The notes under the pieces were generated by a model. The model searched no databases, had not been told where the DNA came from, and was given only the letters and a program-made list of their open reading frames with translations. Both the position numbers and the translations under genes were made by a program. From NCBI GenBank assembly GCA_036396755.1, contig DASWKG010000119.1, positions 1 to 39,884 on the forward strand: 39,884 bases of DNA, written 5' to 3'. Shown piece by piece: positions 7,769 through 16,083 of the stretch; within the stretch, counting starts at the first letter, position 1; every line of letters begins with the position of its first letter. This DNA is from DASWKG01 sp036396755. Its GTDB lineage: Bacteria; Actinomycetota; UBA4738; CALAEC01.

Positions 7769-9609
7769 GCCAGCTGCCTCACGATCTCCTCGGAGAGCTC
7801 TTCGACGAAGATGGGCTGTCCCTGCATCTTGCTGAAGAGCCGGGCGTCGATCAGGTACTCGGCCCGGATCAGCTTCACGAGCTGGCCCATGTTCATCTCC
7901 GGGACGAGGACCTTCCGGTAGCGCCGCAGCACCTCCTCGGTGTTCCTCGGCCAGGGGTTGAGGTGCATCAGGTGGGCGTGCGCGACCTTCTTGCCGCGAT
8001 CGCGGACGTCGGCGATCGCCGCCTTGATCGTCCCGAACGTCGAGCCCCAGCCGAGCACGAGCAGCTCCGCGCCGCCGCTGGGGTCGTCGACCTCGAGATC
8101 GGGGATCGAGTCGGCGATGCCGGCGATCTTCCGGGCGCGGAGGTGGGTGGCCCGCTCGTGGTTCTCGGGGTCGTAGGAGATGTTGCCGGTGCCCTCCGCC
8201 TCCTTCTCCAGGCCCCCGATCCGGTGCTGGAGCCCCGGCGTCCCGGGGACGGCCCACGGACGGGCGAGCTTCTCGTCGCGCAGGTAGGGCAGGAACTCGT
8301 CGCCGGCGTTCGGCGCCGTCGTGAAGTCGGGGTCGATCGTGGGCAGCGAGTCGACCTCGGGGATGAGCCACGGCTCGGAGGCGTTCGCGAGCAGCGTGTC
8401 GGAAAGGATGATCACCGGCGTCCGGTACTCGATCGCGATGCGGGCCGCCTCGATCGCCGCGTGGAAGCACTGCGACGGCGAGTACGCGGCGACGATGGGG
8501 ATCGGCGACTCGCCGTGCCGCCCGTACATCGCGAGCAGGAGATCCGACGCCTCGGTCTTGGTCGGCATCCCCGTCGAGGGTCCGGCGCGCATGACGTCGA
8601 CGATGATCATCGGGAGCTCGAGCATGAGGCCCAGCGAGATGGTCTCGGACTTGAGGTCGATGCCGGGCCCGCTGGTGCCCGTCACGCCGATGTGTCCCCC
8701 GAACGCCGCGCCCAGCGCCATGTTGGCCGCCGCGATCTCGTCCTCGGCCTGGAAGGTCCGGACCCCGAAGTTCTTGTGGCGCGAGAGCTCGTGGAGCAGC
8801 TCGGAGGCCGGCGTGATCGGGTAGCCCGCGTAGAACAGTGGGAGGCCGCTCCGGACGCTCGCCGCGATCAGCCCCCACGACAGCGCGGCCGTGCCGTTCG
8901 TGTTGCGGTAGACACCCGGATCGACAGGGGCGCGCTCGACCTCGTACTGGGTGCCGAAGAGCTCCGCCGTCTCGCCGAAGTTGTAGCCGGCCTTGAACGC
9001 GGCGAGGTTCCCATCTCGGATGGCCGGCTTCTTCGCGAACTTCTCCTCGATCCACCGGGTGGTGATCTCGGTGGGGCGGCTGTACATCCAGGAGACGAGG
9101 CCCAGCGCGAAGAAGTTCTTCGAGCGCTCGGCCTCCTTCTTCGAGATGCCCTCGACGGCGCTCGTGGCCGCGACGGTCATCTCGGTCATCCGCACCCGGT
9201 AGACCTGGTACCCGTCGAGGGAGCCGTCGTCCAAGGGGTCGGTGCCGTAGCCGGCCTTCTCGAGGTTCCGCTCCACGAAGGCGTCCTCGTTGGCGATGAT
9301 CGTGCCGCCGGGCTGCAGATCGCCGAGGTTCGCCTTCAGCGCGGCGGGGTTCATGGCCACCAGGACGCTCGGATGGTCCCCGGGGGTCAGGATGTCGCTC
9401 GAGGCGAAGTGAATCTGGAACGCCGACACGCCGTGGAGCGTGCCCGCCGGGGCCCGGATCTCGGCCGGGAAGTCCGGAAGGGTTGCCAGATCGTTCCCGA
9501 CCACCGCGGTGGCGTTCGTGAAGCGATCGCCGGTGAGCTGCATGCCGTCCCCGGAGTCACCCGCGAAGCGGACGACGACGCTCTTCTTCTCCTCCAGGGC
9601 TTTGGCCAT
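7765..9609 (-). CDS. korA: 2-oxoacid:ferredoxin oxidoreductase, alpha (gamma-alpha fusion) subunit
   Basis: This 614-aa protein combines an N-terminal gamma domain (RFAGDSGDGMQLTGDRF at about 14-30, then PAEIRAPAGTLHGVSAFQI) with the alpha domain (FYAGYPITPASELLHEL, FQAEDEIAAANMALGAA, GVTGTSGPGIDLKSE, MPTKTEASD). This is the fused architecture of aerobic KorA enzymes. Together with KorB it links 2-oxoacid oxidation to ferredoxin reduction. ATG 9609 is preferred over the in-frame ATG 9618 because TAACAT ends 7 bases before it, giving a leaderless start; neither has a normally spaced Shine-Dalgarno. It lies 17 bases from the stop of the zinc-ribbon/DUF6777 gene upstream. Confidence 0.93.
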
Positions 9610-9616
9610 CGCCCTC

Positions 9617-9622
9617 ATGTTA
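9617..9622 (-). promoter_or_regulatory. Putative -10 element (TAACAT) of korAB
   Basis: TAACAT on the minus strand fits TANNNT and ends 7 bases before ATG 9609. It overlaps the alternative ATG at 9618, which argues against that upstream start. Confidence 0.5.
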
Positions 9623-9626
9623 CCGG

Positions 9627-11156
9627 TCAGCGGCTGAAGGTGACCGGGGTGGACTGTGCGCTCGACTCGCCCGGCACGGTGCCGCTCGAGGAATGCACCA
9701 CCTCGCCGGCCACGGTGATCCGCAGCTCGAACGTCTCGGCGGCGCACGGGGAGTAGTTCACGACGAACGCCCGATACTCCCCCACGGGGGCGGCGCCCGC
9801 GGACCAGTACACGTTCTCCACGTGCGTCCCCGTGCCCCCGCAGCCCGCCGTGTCGTCGTGGTCGAGCTGGCCGCCCGAGGTCGAGGTCGGGGCCCCGTAG
9901 TAGATCTCCGAGCCCTCGGGGTCGACGACGTGCAGGTCGAGGTCGGACCCTCCGCTCCAGAGCAGGGTGACCTGCACGTCCCCCTCCCCCAGCTCCACGT
10001 CGGGGGGCACGCTGAGCGTGGGCCCGGGGGTCGGGGTGTCGGTCGGCGCGGGCCCGTCCTCGGTCCCCGAGGTGCCGGGCGGACGGCCGAAGGGGTCACC
10101 GGTGATCGTGTCGACGACCACGAAGATGACGATGATCGTCGGAGGCGGCACGATCACGACGACGGTGGCCGGCCCGAACCCCGGCCACGGGCTGCCCGTG
10201 TACGTGGGATCGGCCACCGCGTGCGGGGGGATGAGGGGGTTGCCGCAGGCGCAGCGGGCGCGCGGGATGCCGTAGGCGTCGACGAGCACCGACGTCCCCG
10301 CCTGCAGGACCGACTGCAGCGGGAACGCGACGCCACCCGAGAAGCCGTGGTTCGTCACGCGGGTGTCGGCGCGTAGGACCAGCGGGGTCAGCTCGGCGAG
10401 GTACGCGCCGATCTGGTCGACGCCGACGCGGCTTCCCCCACTCCAGCGGAGCCCCGGGTCGCCGTTGAGCGCGCCGACCCAGGCCCGCGCCTTCTCCGGG
10501 TTGCGAACGAGGAACCGCTCGAGCTGACCGATGTCGCAGCTCGCGTCGTCCTGCGTGCCGCCGTAGAGGCCGGGCGTGTTGCCCGGGTGGCTTCGGACGC
10601 CCCCGGGCGCTCCCGACGCCGGGGGGGTCGCCGCGAGCCCGACGTCGGGGGTGCCCAGCCCGACGCTCGGCGTGAAGGGGTTGCTGCCCACGGAGCCCGC
10701 CGGCTCGAGGAACACCTCCCCGGCGCTCGCCTCATCGCTCGGAAGGAACACGAGGAGGGACACCACCGTCGCGGCCACCCCCACGATCCCCGAGCCGATG
10801 ACCCAGGCGCCCTTGATGCGTCCGAATCGCGCGCCCCGCCCGGCGGCGGCGGGGGCCTGCGGCGGCGGAGCCGGGGCGGGTGGTTCGGCCCCCATCTGGG
10901 CCTGGGCCTCGGCCGGAGCCGTGTCCGATCCGTCGCCGGCAGCATCCTTCGCGGCGCTCGCAAGGTCGGTGGCGTCCTTGGCCGTCCCGGCGACGTCGGC
11001 CGCCGAATCCGCCTTCTCGAGGGCGTCCTTCGCGCGCGTCGCCGCCCCGCGCTTCTTCCTCTTCTCTTCCTCGAACGGCCTGCCGCACGACGCGCAGAAC
11101 TTGCCGTCGGGCTCACGCGGCGTTCCGCACGCAGGACAGAATCGACTCTCCGCCAC
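9627..11156 (-). CDS. Zinc-ribbon membrane protein with DUF6777 and YfaP/DUF2135-like domains
   Basis: This 509-aa protein has four parts. Residues about 7-28 hold a zinc ribbon (CPACG and CASCG). A charged and then Ala/Pro-rich linker follows, and a membrane helix (about 124-142, VIGSGIVGVAATVVSLLVFL). Next comes a region matching DUF6777 from memory (EVFLEPAGSVGSNPF, LYGGTQDDASCD, RADTRVTNHGF, ARCACGNPL). After a hydrophobic Val/Ile stretch and a Pro/Thr linker, the C-terminus (SDLDLHVVDPEGSEIYYG, LDHDDTAGC, ENVYW, VVNYSPC) resembles YfaP/DUF2135 beta domains. The C-terminal domains should face outward. GTG 11156 is preferred for its GGAAGGGGGG Shine-Dalgarno; ATG 11183 is an alternative. 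It probably monitors or binds an extracellular ligand, but the function is unknown. Confidence 0.8.
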   Translation of the reverse strand: MAESRFCPACGTPREPDGKFCASCGRPFEEEKRKKRGAATRAKDALEKADSAADVAGTAKDATDLASAAKDAAGDGSDTAPAEAQAQMGAEPPAPAPPPQAPAAAGRGARFGRIKGAWVIGSGIVGVAATVVSLLVFLPSDEASAGEVFLEPAGSVGSNPFTPSVGLGTPDVGLAATPPASGAPGGVRSHPGNTPGLYGGTQDDASCDIGQLERFLVRNPEKARAWVGALNGDPGLRWSGGSRVGVDQIGAYLAELTPLVLRADTRVTNHGFSGGVAFPLQSVLQAGTSVLVDAYGIPRARCACGNPLIPPHAVADPTYTGSPWPGFGPATVVVIVPPPTIIVIFVVVDTITGDPFGRPPGTSGTEDGPAPTDTPTPGPTLSVPPDVELGEGDVQVTLLWSGGSDLDLHVVDPEGSEIYYGAPTSTSGGQLDHDDTAGCGGTGTHVENVYWSAGAAPVGEYRAFVVNYSPCAAETFELRITVAGEVVHSSSGTVPGESSAQSTPVTFSR

Positions 11157-11227
11157 CGCCCCCCTTCCCGCGTCATCGATCATGCGCCCGCATGGCGAGC
11201 AGGGCAACTACCGGCGTGAGGATCCGG

Positions 11228-11581
11228 TCAGTCGGCGGGCTCCGGATCGGGCACGTCCACGCGATCGGTCCCCGACCCCGTCCAGAAGCTGAGCACGGCG
11301 ATCTCGGTGTCACCGATGAACGTCTCGCGATGGATCGTCCGGGGCCCGATGTGCACCAGGTCGCCCGTCGTCAGGTCCGAAACCACGTGCCCTCCGGCGC
11401 CGGACTCGACCCGGATCGTTCCCGAGAGCATGTACGCGATGATGTGGTAGTCGCCGTGGTGATGCCACCCCGACGACTCGCCTCCCGGGGTGATCCGCGA
11501 GACCGTAGCGGCGACGCCCTCCACCTCGATCGCGGTCCGGTCCGCCTCGATGTCGCCCGACGGGACGTGAAGGACCGTCAT
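11228..11581 (-). CDS. Cupin-domain protein
   Basis: This 117-aa single cupin has the metal-binding motif GWHHHGDYHIIAYMLSG (three to four His and a spacing like G(X)5HXH(X)3,4E) and a second motif GPRTIHRETF. The acidic ligand position of motif 1 is not obvious. Start ATG 11581 lies one base after the stop of the MetE C-half gene, so it is the third gene of the methionine operon. It might be a dioxygenase-like or sulfur-compound enzyme supporting methionine metabolism, but that rests only on position. Confidence 0.85.
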   Translation of the reverse strand: MTVLHVPSGDIEADRTAIEVEGVAATVSRITPGGESSGWHHHGDYHIIAYMLSGTIRVESGAGGHVVSDLTTGDLVHIGPRTIHRETFIGDTEIAVLSFWTGSGTDRVDVPDPEPAD

Positions 11582-11582
11582 C

Positions 11583-12557
11583 TCAGCCTCGCGCCAGTCG
11601 CTCCCGGACGCGGCCGACCGCATCCACGATCACGCGGAGCTTGTCCTTCGCCTCCTCGACCGTCCTCGTCTTGAGGCCGCAGTCCGGGTCGACGTAGACG
11701 CGCTCGGGCGGGATGAGCCCGATCGCTCGCTCGATGCCCTTGACGACGTCCTCGGGGTCCTCGATCCGGTGCGAGTGCGAGTCGACGACGCCGAGCCCGA
11801 GCGACTTCGTGAACGGATGCTCGGCGAACCGGTCGAGCAGGTCGAAGTCCGAGTTCGTCATCTCGAGGTCGATCTGGTCGACCGGCAGGTCGAGCATCTT
11901 CGGGTAGGCATTGTGGAAGTCGCCGTAGCAGATGTGCGTGATGGTGTGAACCTCGATCGGCTCGGTGACGACCCCCAGCGCCTCGATGGCGAGGTCGAGC
12001 TCGTCCATCCGCGTGGAGACCGCCGGCTCGTCGATCTGGATGTAGCGGGCGCCGGCCTCCTGCAGCGCCACCGCCTCGTCGCGGATCGCGATCGCGAGGT
12101 CCATGACCGCGTCCCGGCGCGTGGGGTAGTGCTCGTCGAAGGACCAGTCGCGGATCGTGTACGGCCCCGTGAGCATGCCCTTCACCGGACGGTCGGTGAG
12201 CGACTGCGCGTACTCCCACCAGCCGACCGTGATCGGCCGCGTCCGGCGGACGCTCCCGGTGATCACCGGCTTCCGGTAGTACCGGTTGCCGTAGGAGCGA
12301 ACGAGGCCCCCTCGGGCGAACCCCTCCAGCTCCTCGGCGAAGAACGCCACCATGTCGCCGCGGTACTGCTCGCCGTCGACGACGACGTCGATCCCGATCT
12401 CGTTCTGGAACTCCACCCACTCGCGGGTCGAGCGCAGCTCGAGGTCGTGCAGCTGCTCGCGCGAGATCTCACCGCGCGCGAACGCCGAGCGGGCGCGCAG
12501 CAGGTAGTCGGGCTTCGGCAGGCTGCCGACCTGCGTGGTCCTGAGGATGTCCGTCAT
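11583..12557 (-). CDS. Methionine synthase (MetE-type), catalytic zinc-binding half
   Basis: This 324-aa protein corresponds to the C-terminal barrel of cobalamin-independent methionine synthase, which methylates homocysteine. The zinc ligands are visible: His208 and Cys210 in THICYGDF, Glu232 in LEMTNSD and Cys293 in DPDCGLKTR, matching His641, Cys643, Glu665 and Cys726 of E. coli MetE. VGSLPKP at the N-terminus and YIQIDEPA at about 172-179 are also typical. The N-terminal half of MetE is a separate gene immediately upstream, overlapping as ATGA. Its methyl donor (methyl-THF or a corrinoid protein as in core methionine synthases) cannot be decided. It is under the SAM-I riboswitch at 13620-13701. 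Confidence 0.9.
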   Translation of the reverse strand: MTDILRTTQVGSLPKPDYLLRARSAFARGEISREQLHDLELRSTREWVEFQNEIGIDVVVDGEQYRGDMVAFFAEELEGFARGGLVRSYGNRYYRKPVITGSVRRTRPITVGWWEYAQSLTDRPVKGMLTGPYTIRDWSFDEHYPTRRDAVMDLAIAIRDEAVALQEAGARYIQIDEPAVSTRMDELDLAIEALGVVTEPIEVHTITHICYGDFHNAYPKMLDLPVDQIDLEMTNSDFDLLDRFAEHPFTKSLGLGVVDSHSHRIEDPEDVVKGIERAIGLIPPERVYVDPDCGLKTRTVEEAKDKLRVIVDAVGRVRERLARG

Positions 12558-13543
12558 CTCGCTCCCTCCACGGCGTCGCGGGCCTCGTTCAGTCGCCGGC
12601 ACTTCGCCTCGGCCGCCTCCCGGGGCAGGAACTCGAGGCCGGCGGAGGGCGAGATCCAGAGGCGATCGGGCCCCGTGATCTCGCGGAGCCGCTCGATCCG
12701 GCGGGCGAGGGCCTCGACGGTCTCGAGGCGGGTGTTCCTCGCGTCGGCGATCCCCGCGCAGAGGGTCCGGTCGGCGGGAAGGGCACCGATCGCCTCCTCG
12801 TTCGCGGGTCCGGCGACGAGGTCGAGGCCGAAGACGTCGAACGGCAGATCGAAGAACGCCGGCCCGTGCCCCGCGACGTCGCCGAAGTAGGTCTGGAGGA
12901 CCGTCGTCGCCTCCAGGCCCTCAACCAGGGCCGGCGCCGCGCCGGCGAACACGTCGAGCTCCCCCGGCGGCGAGCCGGGGATCCGGGCCAGCGCCGGCTC
13001 GTCGAACTGCACGACGGTGGCGCCGCTCGAGGCGAGGTCACGCGCCTCCTCGTTGAGCGCCGAGGCCAGATCGCGGACCAGGGCCGCCCGGTCGCCGTAG
13101 TGCTCGTCCACCGAGAGCGCCGCGAGCGTGTAGGGGCCCGTGAGCACCGCCTTCACCGGCACCGAGCTCACCTCGCGCGCGAAGAGGAACTCGTCGAGCA
13201 CGATGTGAGCGCGACGGTGCACCTGGGCCTTCACCACCGGCTGGCGGTAGTAGGTGTTGTTGTCGAAGTAGCGGATCAGGCCCGTCGTGCCGAAGCCCTC
13301 GAGGCCCTCCGCGAACCGGGTCTGCGGGTCGTCCCAGTTCACCTGCCCGTCGGTGACCAGGTCGACCCCGGCCGCCACCTGCTCGTGGATCACCTCGCGC
13401 ACCAGATCGTCCTGCGCCGCGCGCACGTCCGCATGCGCGGCCTCGCCGCGGTCGAGCGCCTGGAGCGTCTTGCGGAGCGTGAACTCCCCGCCCTCACGCG
13501 GGGGCTTCGGGTACGAACCGACCACCGTCACCGTGATGCTCAA
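12554..13543 (-). CDS. MetE N-terminal-half-like protein lacking zinc ligands
   Basis: This 329-aa protein is a MetE-fold barrel resembling the non-catalytic N-terminal half of E. coli MetE: LQTYFGDV, FGLDLVAG, LCAGIADARNTR and DRLWISPSAGLEFL align with TTYF, LHVDLV, LSAGxxxxRN and LWVASSCSLL in MetE-N. At the zinc positions it has Gln217, Tyr219, Asp241 and Ala301 instead of His, Cys, Glu and Cys. It therefore probably forms a two-subunit enzyme with the next gene. The TTG start at 13543 is chosen because conserved sequence (TVTVVGSYPKP) begins there and a GGAGGG Shine-Dalgarno lies a few bases upstream; two GTG codons shortly after are alternatives. The gene follows the SAM-I riboswitch leader. 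Confidence 0.85.
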   Translation of the reverse strand: MSITVTVVGSYPKPPREGGEFTLRKTLQALDRGEAAHADVRAAQDDLVREVIHEQVAAGVDLVTDGQVNWDDPQTRFAEGLEGFGTTGLIRYFDNNTYYRQPVVKAQVHRRAHIVLDEFLFAREVSSVPVKAVLTGPYTLAALSVDEHYGDRAALVRDLASALNEEARDLASSGATVVQFDEPALARIPGSPPGELDVFAGAAPALVEGLEATTVLQTYFGDVAGHGPAFFDLPFDVFGLDLVAGPANEEAIGALPADRTLCAGIADARNTRLETVEALARRIERLREITGPDRLWISPSAGLEFLPREAAEAKCRRLNEARDAVEGAR

Positions 13544-13590
13544 CGTCCCTCCCTTTCCGTGAGCGGGAGCGGCGCGGCGAGAGCGGACCT

Positions 13591-13618
13591 TGGTTGCCCC
13601 GTGCCCGAAGGCCGGGAC
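13591..13618 (-). promoter_or_regulatory. Expression-platform hairpin behind the SAM-I aptamer
   Basis: On the minus strand, just after aptamer helix P1, CCCG-GCC-TTCG-GGC-A-CGGG folds into a stable stem with a TTCG tetraloop. It could serve as terminator-like or pausing structure in SAM control. It has no U-tract. It also holds a second GGGGCAACC, without the rest of an aptamer. Confidence 0.55.
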
Positions 13619-13619
13619 C

Positions 13620-13701
13620 GCATCCTCGCGAGTGCGAGAAGGCACCTTGGGGTCCGTCCCAGGTTGCCGCGCCCCGGACCTTCCCGAGGCTCTCCCGATG
13701 C
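13620..13701 (-). ncRNA. SAM-I (S-box) riboswitch
   Basis: Read on the minus strand, the 82-base segment folds as a SAM-I aptamer. P1 is GCATC (13701-13697) with GATGC (13624-13620). The next bases, GGGAGAGCC, match the S-box junction. P2 is GCCTCGG/CCGGGGC with loop GAAGGT. The conserved GCGGCAACC leads into P3 (ACCTGGG with CCCCAAGGT), followed by AAGGTGCC. P4 is CTCGC-ACTC-GCGAG. The order P1-P2-P3-P4-P1' and the GGCAACC and GGTGCC blocks are the hallmarks. It lies about 80 bases upstream of the split metE pair, so SAM should repress their expression. A SAM-IV-type variant is less likely because P4 lies inside P1. Confidence 0.85.
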
Positions 13702-13710
13702 AAGCGCCAC

Positions 13711-13716
13711 CCTAGC
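13711..13716 (-). promoter_or_regulatory. Possible -10 element (TAGGGT-like) for the riboswitch transcript
   Basis: On the minus strand GTGCTAGGGTGG lies about 10 bases upstream of aptamer helix P1. Its hexamer TAGG followed by a T-containing pair resembles TANNNT. The call rests mainly on position and is weak. Confidence 0.3.
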
Positions 13717-13742
13717 ACGGCGGCCGTTCCGCGAGCACCGGG

Positions 13743-13748
13743 TACACT
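13743..13748 (+). promoter_or_regulatory. Putative -10 element (TACACT) of the esterase gene
   Basis: TACACT lies 20 bases before ATG 13769, with GGAGG at 13755-13759 in between. Here the transcript would have a short leader carrying a Shine-Dalgarno, unlike the leaderless genes nearby. Confidence 0.5.
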
Positions 13749-13768
13749 GTTCGTGGAGGCAATCGCCC

Positions 13769-14914
13769 ATGCGCCGCGTGCTGATCGCCCTCATCGGCTC
13801 GATGGTCCTGAGCCCGCTCACCGCTCCGGCCCACGCCGCCTCGGCCCGTCCCGAGGGATTCCGGGTCGAGAGCTCCATCCCGTACGTCGCCCGCGCCGAC
13901 GGGTCGCTCCGGCTCGACGCCTACCTGCCGGACGCCGACGCACCCGTCCCCGCGATCCTGGTGATCCACGGGGGCGGCTGGTCGGCCGGGAGCCGCGCCG
14001 ACGTCGCACCGGTCGCTCGGGCGCTCGCGGGCGCGGGATTCGCCGCCTTCGCGATCGACTATCGACTCGCGCCGGCACATCCCTATCCGGCCGCCGTCGA
14101 GGATGCAGCGGCCGCCGTCCGCTGGGTCCGGCGCCAGGCGGATCGGTACGGCATCGATCCCACGCGCATCGCGGCGCTCGGCGGCTCCGCCGGCGGCCAC
14201 CTCGCGGCCATGCTCGGGGTCCTCGGCAGCGGCCCGCGGGACCGCGGCGCCCGTGTCGCGGCGGTCGCCACCTGGTCGGCGCCGCTCGACCTCGAGCGGA
14301 CCGTGGCCGAGACGGCCGCGGGCTCGCGGCCCGGCCTGGCGGCGATCGTGGACGGCTTCCTCGGGTGCCCGCTCCCCTGCGCCGAGCGCGCGTGGGCCGC
14401 CTCCCCGATCTCCCACATCGACGGAACCGACGCGGCGATGCTCGTCGTGAACGGGACCGACGAGATCGTGCCGCTCGGGCCCGCCGAGGCGATGGTCGAC
14501 CGGCTCTCGGCCGCGGGGGTGCCGTCGCTCCTCCGCACCGTGCCGGGCTCGCTGCACTCCTGGCAATACGCCGCCGCGCCCGTGGGCGGCGGCGGCGACA
14601 CCGCCCTCGAGGCCACGATCGTCTACCTGTCGTCGGCGCTGAGCTCGAAGCGATCCGGCGCGGTACCCGGCCGAGCCTCGGGCATCCTCGAGCAGGTGCT
14701 CGGTATCGCAACGCTCGCGGCGGCCGCGCTCCTCATCGCTTTGCTCGCCCGCTGGCGCGACCGGCGGCGGCTCCTCGGCTGGACCTGGCGAAGCGTCCTG
14801 CCGGATGCCGCCGCCATCGAGCACGCCGAGGCGCTCGGACGGGGCGGGCTCTCGCAGCGCGAGGTCGTGGCCGCTCTGTCGGCCGCCCACGTCGCCGGCC
14901 CGCGCGCCGCCTGA
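13769..14914 (+). CDS. Secreted/membrane-anchored alpha/beta-hydrolase (esterase, HSL-like)
   Basis: This 381-aa protein begins with a signal peptide (MRRVLIALIG... ending near AHAA). The alpha/beta-hydrolase signature follows: HGGGW (67-71) for the oxyanion hole, GGSAGG with nucleophile Ser140, Asp231 in VNGTDEIVP and His263 in GSLHSW, a complete triad. This is the arrangement of hormone-sensitive-lipase-type carboxylesterases. A C-terminal membrane helix (about 310-330, GILEQVLGIATLAAAALLIALLAR) precedes a basic, cytoplasm-like tail, suggesting an externally facing enzyme anchored at its C-terminus. It is divergent from the methionine operon and convergent with the TrmB/LuxR-type regulator. 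Its substrate is unknown. Confidence 0.88.
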   Translation: MRRVLIALIGSMVLSPLTAPAHAASARPEGFRVESSIPYVARADGSLRLDAYLPDADAPVPAILVIHGGGWSAGSRADVAPVARALAGAGFAAFAIDYRLAPAHPYPAAVEDAAAAVRWVRRQADRYGIDPTRIAALGGSAGGHLAAMLGVLGSGPRDRGARVAAVATWSAPLDLERTVAETAAGSRPGLAAIVDGFLGCPLPCAERAWAASPISHIDGTDAAMLVVNGTDEIVPLGPAEAMVDRLSAAGVPSLLRTVPGSLHSWQYAAAPVGGGGDTALEATIVYLSSALSSKRSGAVPGRASGILEQVLGIATLAAAALLIALLARWRDRRRLLGWTWRSVLPDAAAIEHAEALGRGGLSQREVVAALSAAHVAGPRAA

Positions 14915-14941
14915 GCGCGAGCTCGGCAGCTCGGGCCCGAG

Positions 14942-15967
14942 CTACCCCTCGTCCCCGGGCTCGGCGGCGCCCCCTTCGTACCAGCCCCTCCTGGCCGCCT
15001 GAAGCCCGGCCTGGTAGCGGGTGTCGGCCCCCAACTCGCGCATCAACGTGGCGACCCGCCGGTGGACGGTTCGGAGCCCCACCCCCAGCTGTCGGGCGAT
15101 GGCCTCGTCCTTCGATCCCGCCGCGAGGAGCGCCAGGAGCGGGCCGTGCTCCTCCGGCCTCTCGGGATCCCGCGGGGCGTCCGCCCCCAGCGCCTCGCGG
15201 AGGGGAACCGCCCGCTCCCAGAGCGTGTCGAACAGGAAGGCCAGCGTCTCGAGGAGCGGCGACGGATGAACGAGGAGCGCGCCCTCGATCCGACCGGGAT
15301 CGCCCAGCGTGAGCGGAACGAGCCCGAGCTTCCGGTCGACGATGTCGAGCTTCATCGGAACCTCCGCGAGGACCCTCGCGTCCTCACCGGCTTCGACGTA
15401 CCGCTCGATGTGCGGCAGCATGTTCGGCCACTCGAGCGCCTCCCGGCTGTAGATGATCCGGTAGCTCACGCCTCGCCGAAGAGCCACGTCCTCCTCGGGG
15501 TTCGCCTCGGGGACCGGCCGCGAGTACGGGGGGCGGTCGAAGGCGATCACCTCCTCGGTCGTGATCTGCTGGAGCTGCGCCCAACGCTGGAGCACCGCCT
15601 CCCCGCCGAGGACGACCTCGACCACCTCGACCGGTGCGCCGGCCGATGAGGCGCTCCGCGCCTCCTCCGAGAGCCGGAGAGCGGAATGCCGGGCGCGCTC
15701 GATGCCCTCGAGCTGACGATGGATCGCCGCCTCCACCGCGACCTCGGGCGGCGCGGCGACGAAGCTGACGCGCCGGCCGGGCATCCGGCTGACGAACCCC
15801 TTGGACTCGAGCGCCTCGAGCACGTCTCTGGCCTGCGCCGCGGTCGCGCCGATGTCCCGGGACACGTCGGCGGGTGACCCGCGGCGGCGCCGGAGGAGCG
15901 AGCGGTAGGCGCGTTCCTCGCGGGCGGTCAGCCCGATGGCCGTGAGCGTGAGCCCGTCGGTCGTCAC
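14942..15967 (-). CDS. TrmB/LuxR-type transcriptional regulator, paralogue 1
   Basis: This 341-aa protein has an N-terminal TrmB-like winged helix (LTAIGLTAREERAYRSLLRR, residues about 8-27, then a helix-turn-helix with DVLEALESKGFV), a central coiled region and effector-like domain (VIAFDRPPY, RIIYSREALE, MKLDIVDRKLGLVPL), and a C-terminal LuxR-type helix-turn-helix (DEAIARQLGVGLRTVHRRVATLMRELGA). The same plan recurs in the gene at 32244-33299 with clear sequence similarity (FDRPPYS versus FDKPPYA, LDIVDRKLGLVPL versus LAIVDRRIGLIPL). It is divergent from a secreted propeller gene, and its GTG start lies 6 bases after a -10, giving a leaderless transcript. The ligand is unknown. Confidence 0.85.
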   Translation of the reverse strand: MTTDGLTLTAIGLTAREERAYRSLLRRRRGSPADVSRDIGATAAQARDVLEALESKGFVSRMPGRRVSFVAAPPEVAVEAAIHRQLEGIERARHSALRLSEEARSASSAGAPVEVVEVVLGGEAVLQRWAQLQQITTEEVIAFDRPPYSRPVPEANPEEDVALRRGVSYRIIYSREALEWPNMLPHIERYVEAGEDARVLAEVPMKLDIVDRKLGLVPLTLGDPGRIEGALLVHPSPLLETLAFLFDTLWERAVPLREALGADAPRDPERPEEHGPLLALLAAGSKDEAIARQLGVGLRTVHRRVATLMRELGADTRYQAGLQAARRGWYEGGAAEPGDEG

Positions 15968-15973
15968 GCCGCC

Positions 15974-16002
15974 CTTCTATCGACCTGGCGAGTTCCTGTC
16001 AA
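15974..16002 (-). promoter_or_regulatory. Promoter TTGACA-N17-TAGAAG of TrmB/LuxR-type regulator 1
   Basis: On the minus strand a perfect -35 TTGACA (16002-15997) is separated by 17 bases from TAGAAG (15979-15974), which ends 6 bases before the GTG start at 15967. It is the best -35 in the window. The shared element at 16000-16017 overlaps the -35, so autoregulation is likely. Confidence 0.75.
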
Positions 16003-16017
16003 TGGCCCGTTTCCGTC
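16000..16017 (+). promoter_or_regulatory. Shared candidate operator, copy 3 (CAATGGC-N5-TCCGTC)
   Basis: CAATGGC at 16000-16006 and TCCGTC at 16012-16017 recur with identical spacing at 32180-32197 and 33236-33253, beside the paralogous regulator. This copy covers the -35 of regulator 1 and lies 67 bases before the propeller gene start. A G-rich GGGGAGG block follows at 16026-16032, as in the other copies. Confidence 0.6.
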
Positions 16018-16083
16018 GCTGGAAGGGGGAGGCATCGCCGGATCGACGGCGAAGGAACACGTAACCGGAGAAGGAGGATGCCC

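Noticed and set aside
13591..13618. A second SAM-I aptamer suggested by the extra GGGGCAACC
   Set aside because: Only the GGCAACC block recurs; there is no second P3/GGTGCC segment, P1 or P4. It fits better as part of the expression-platform hairpin.
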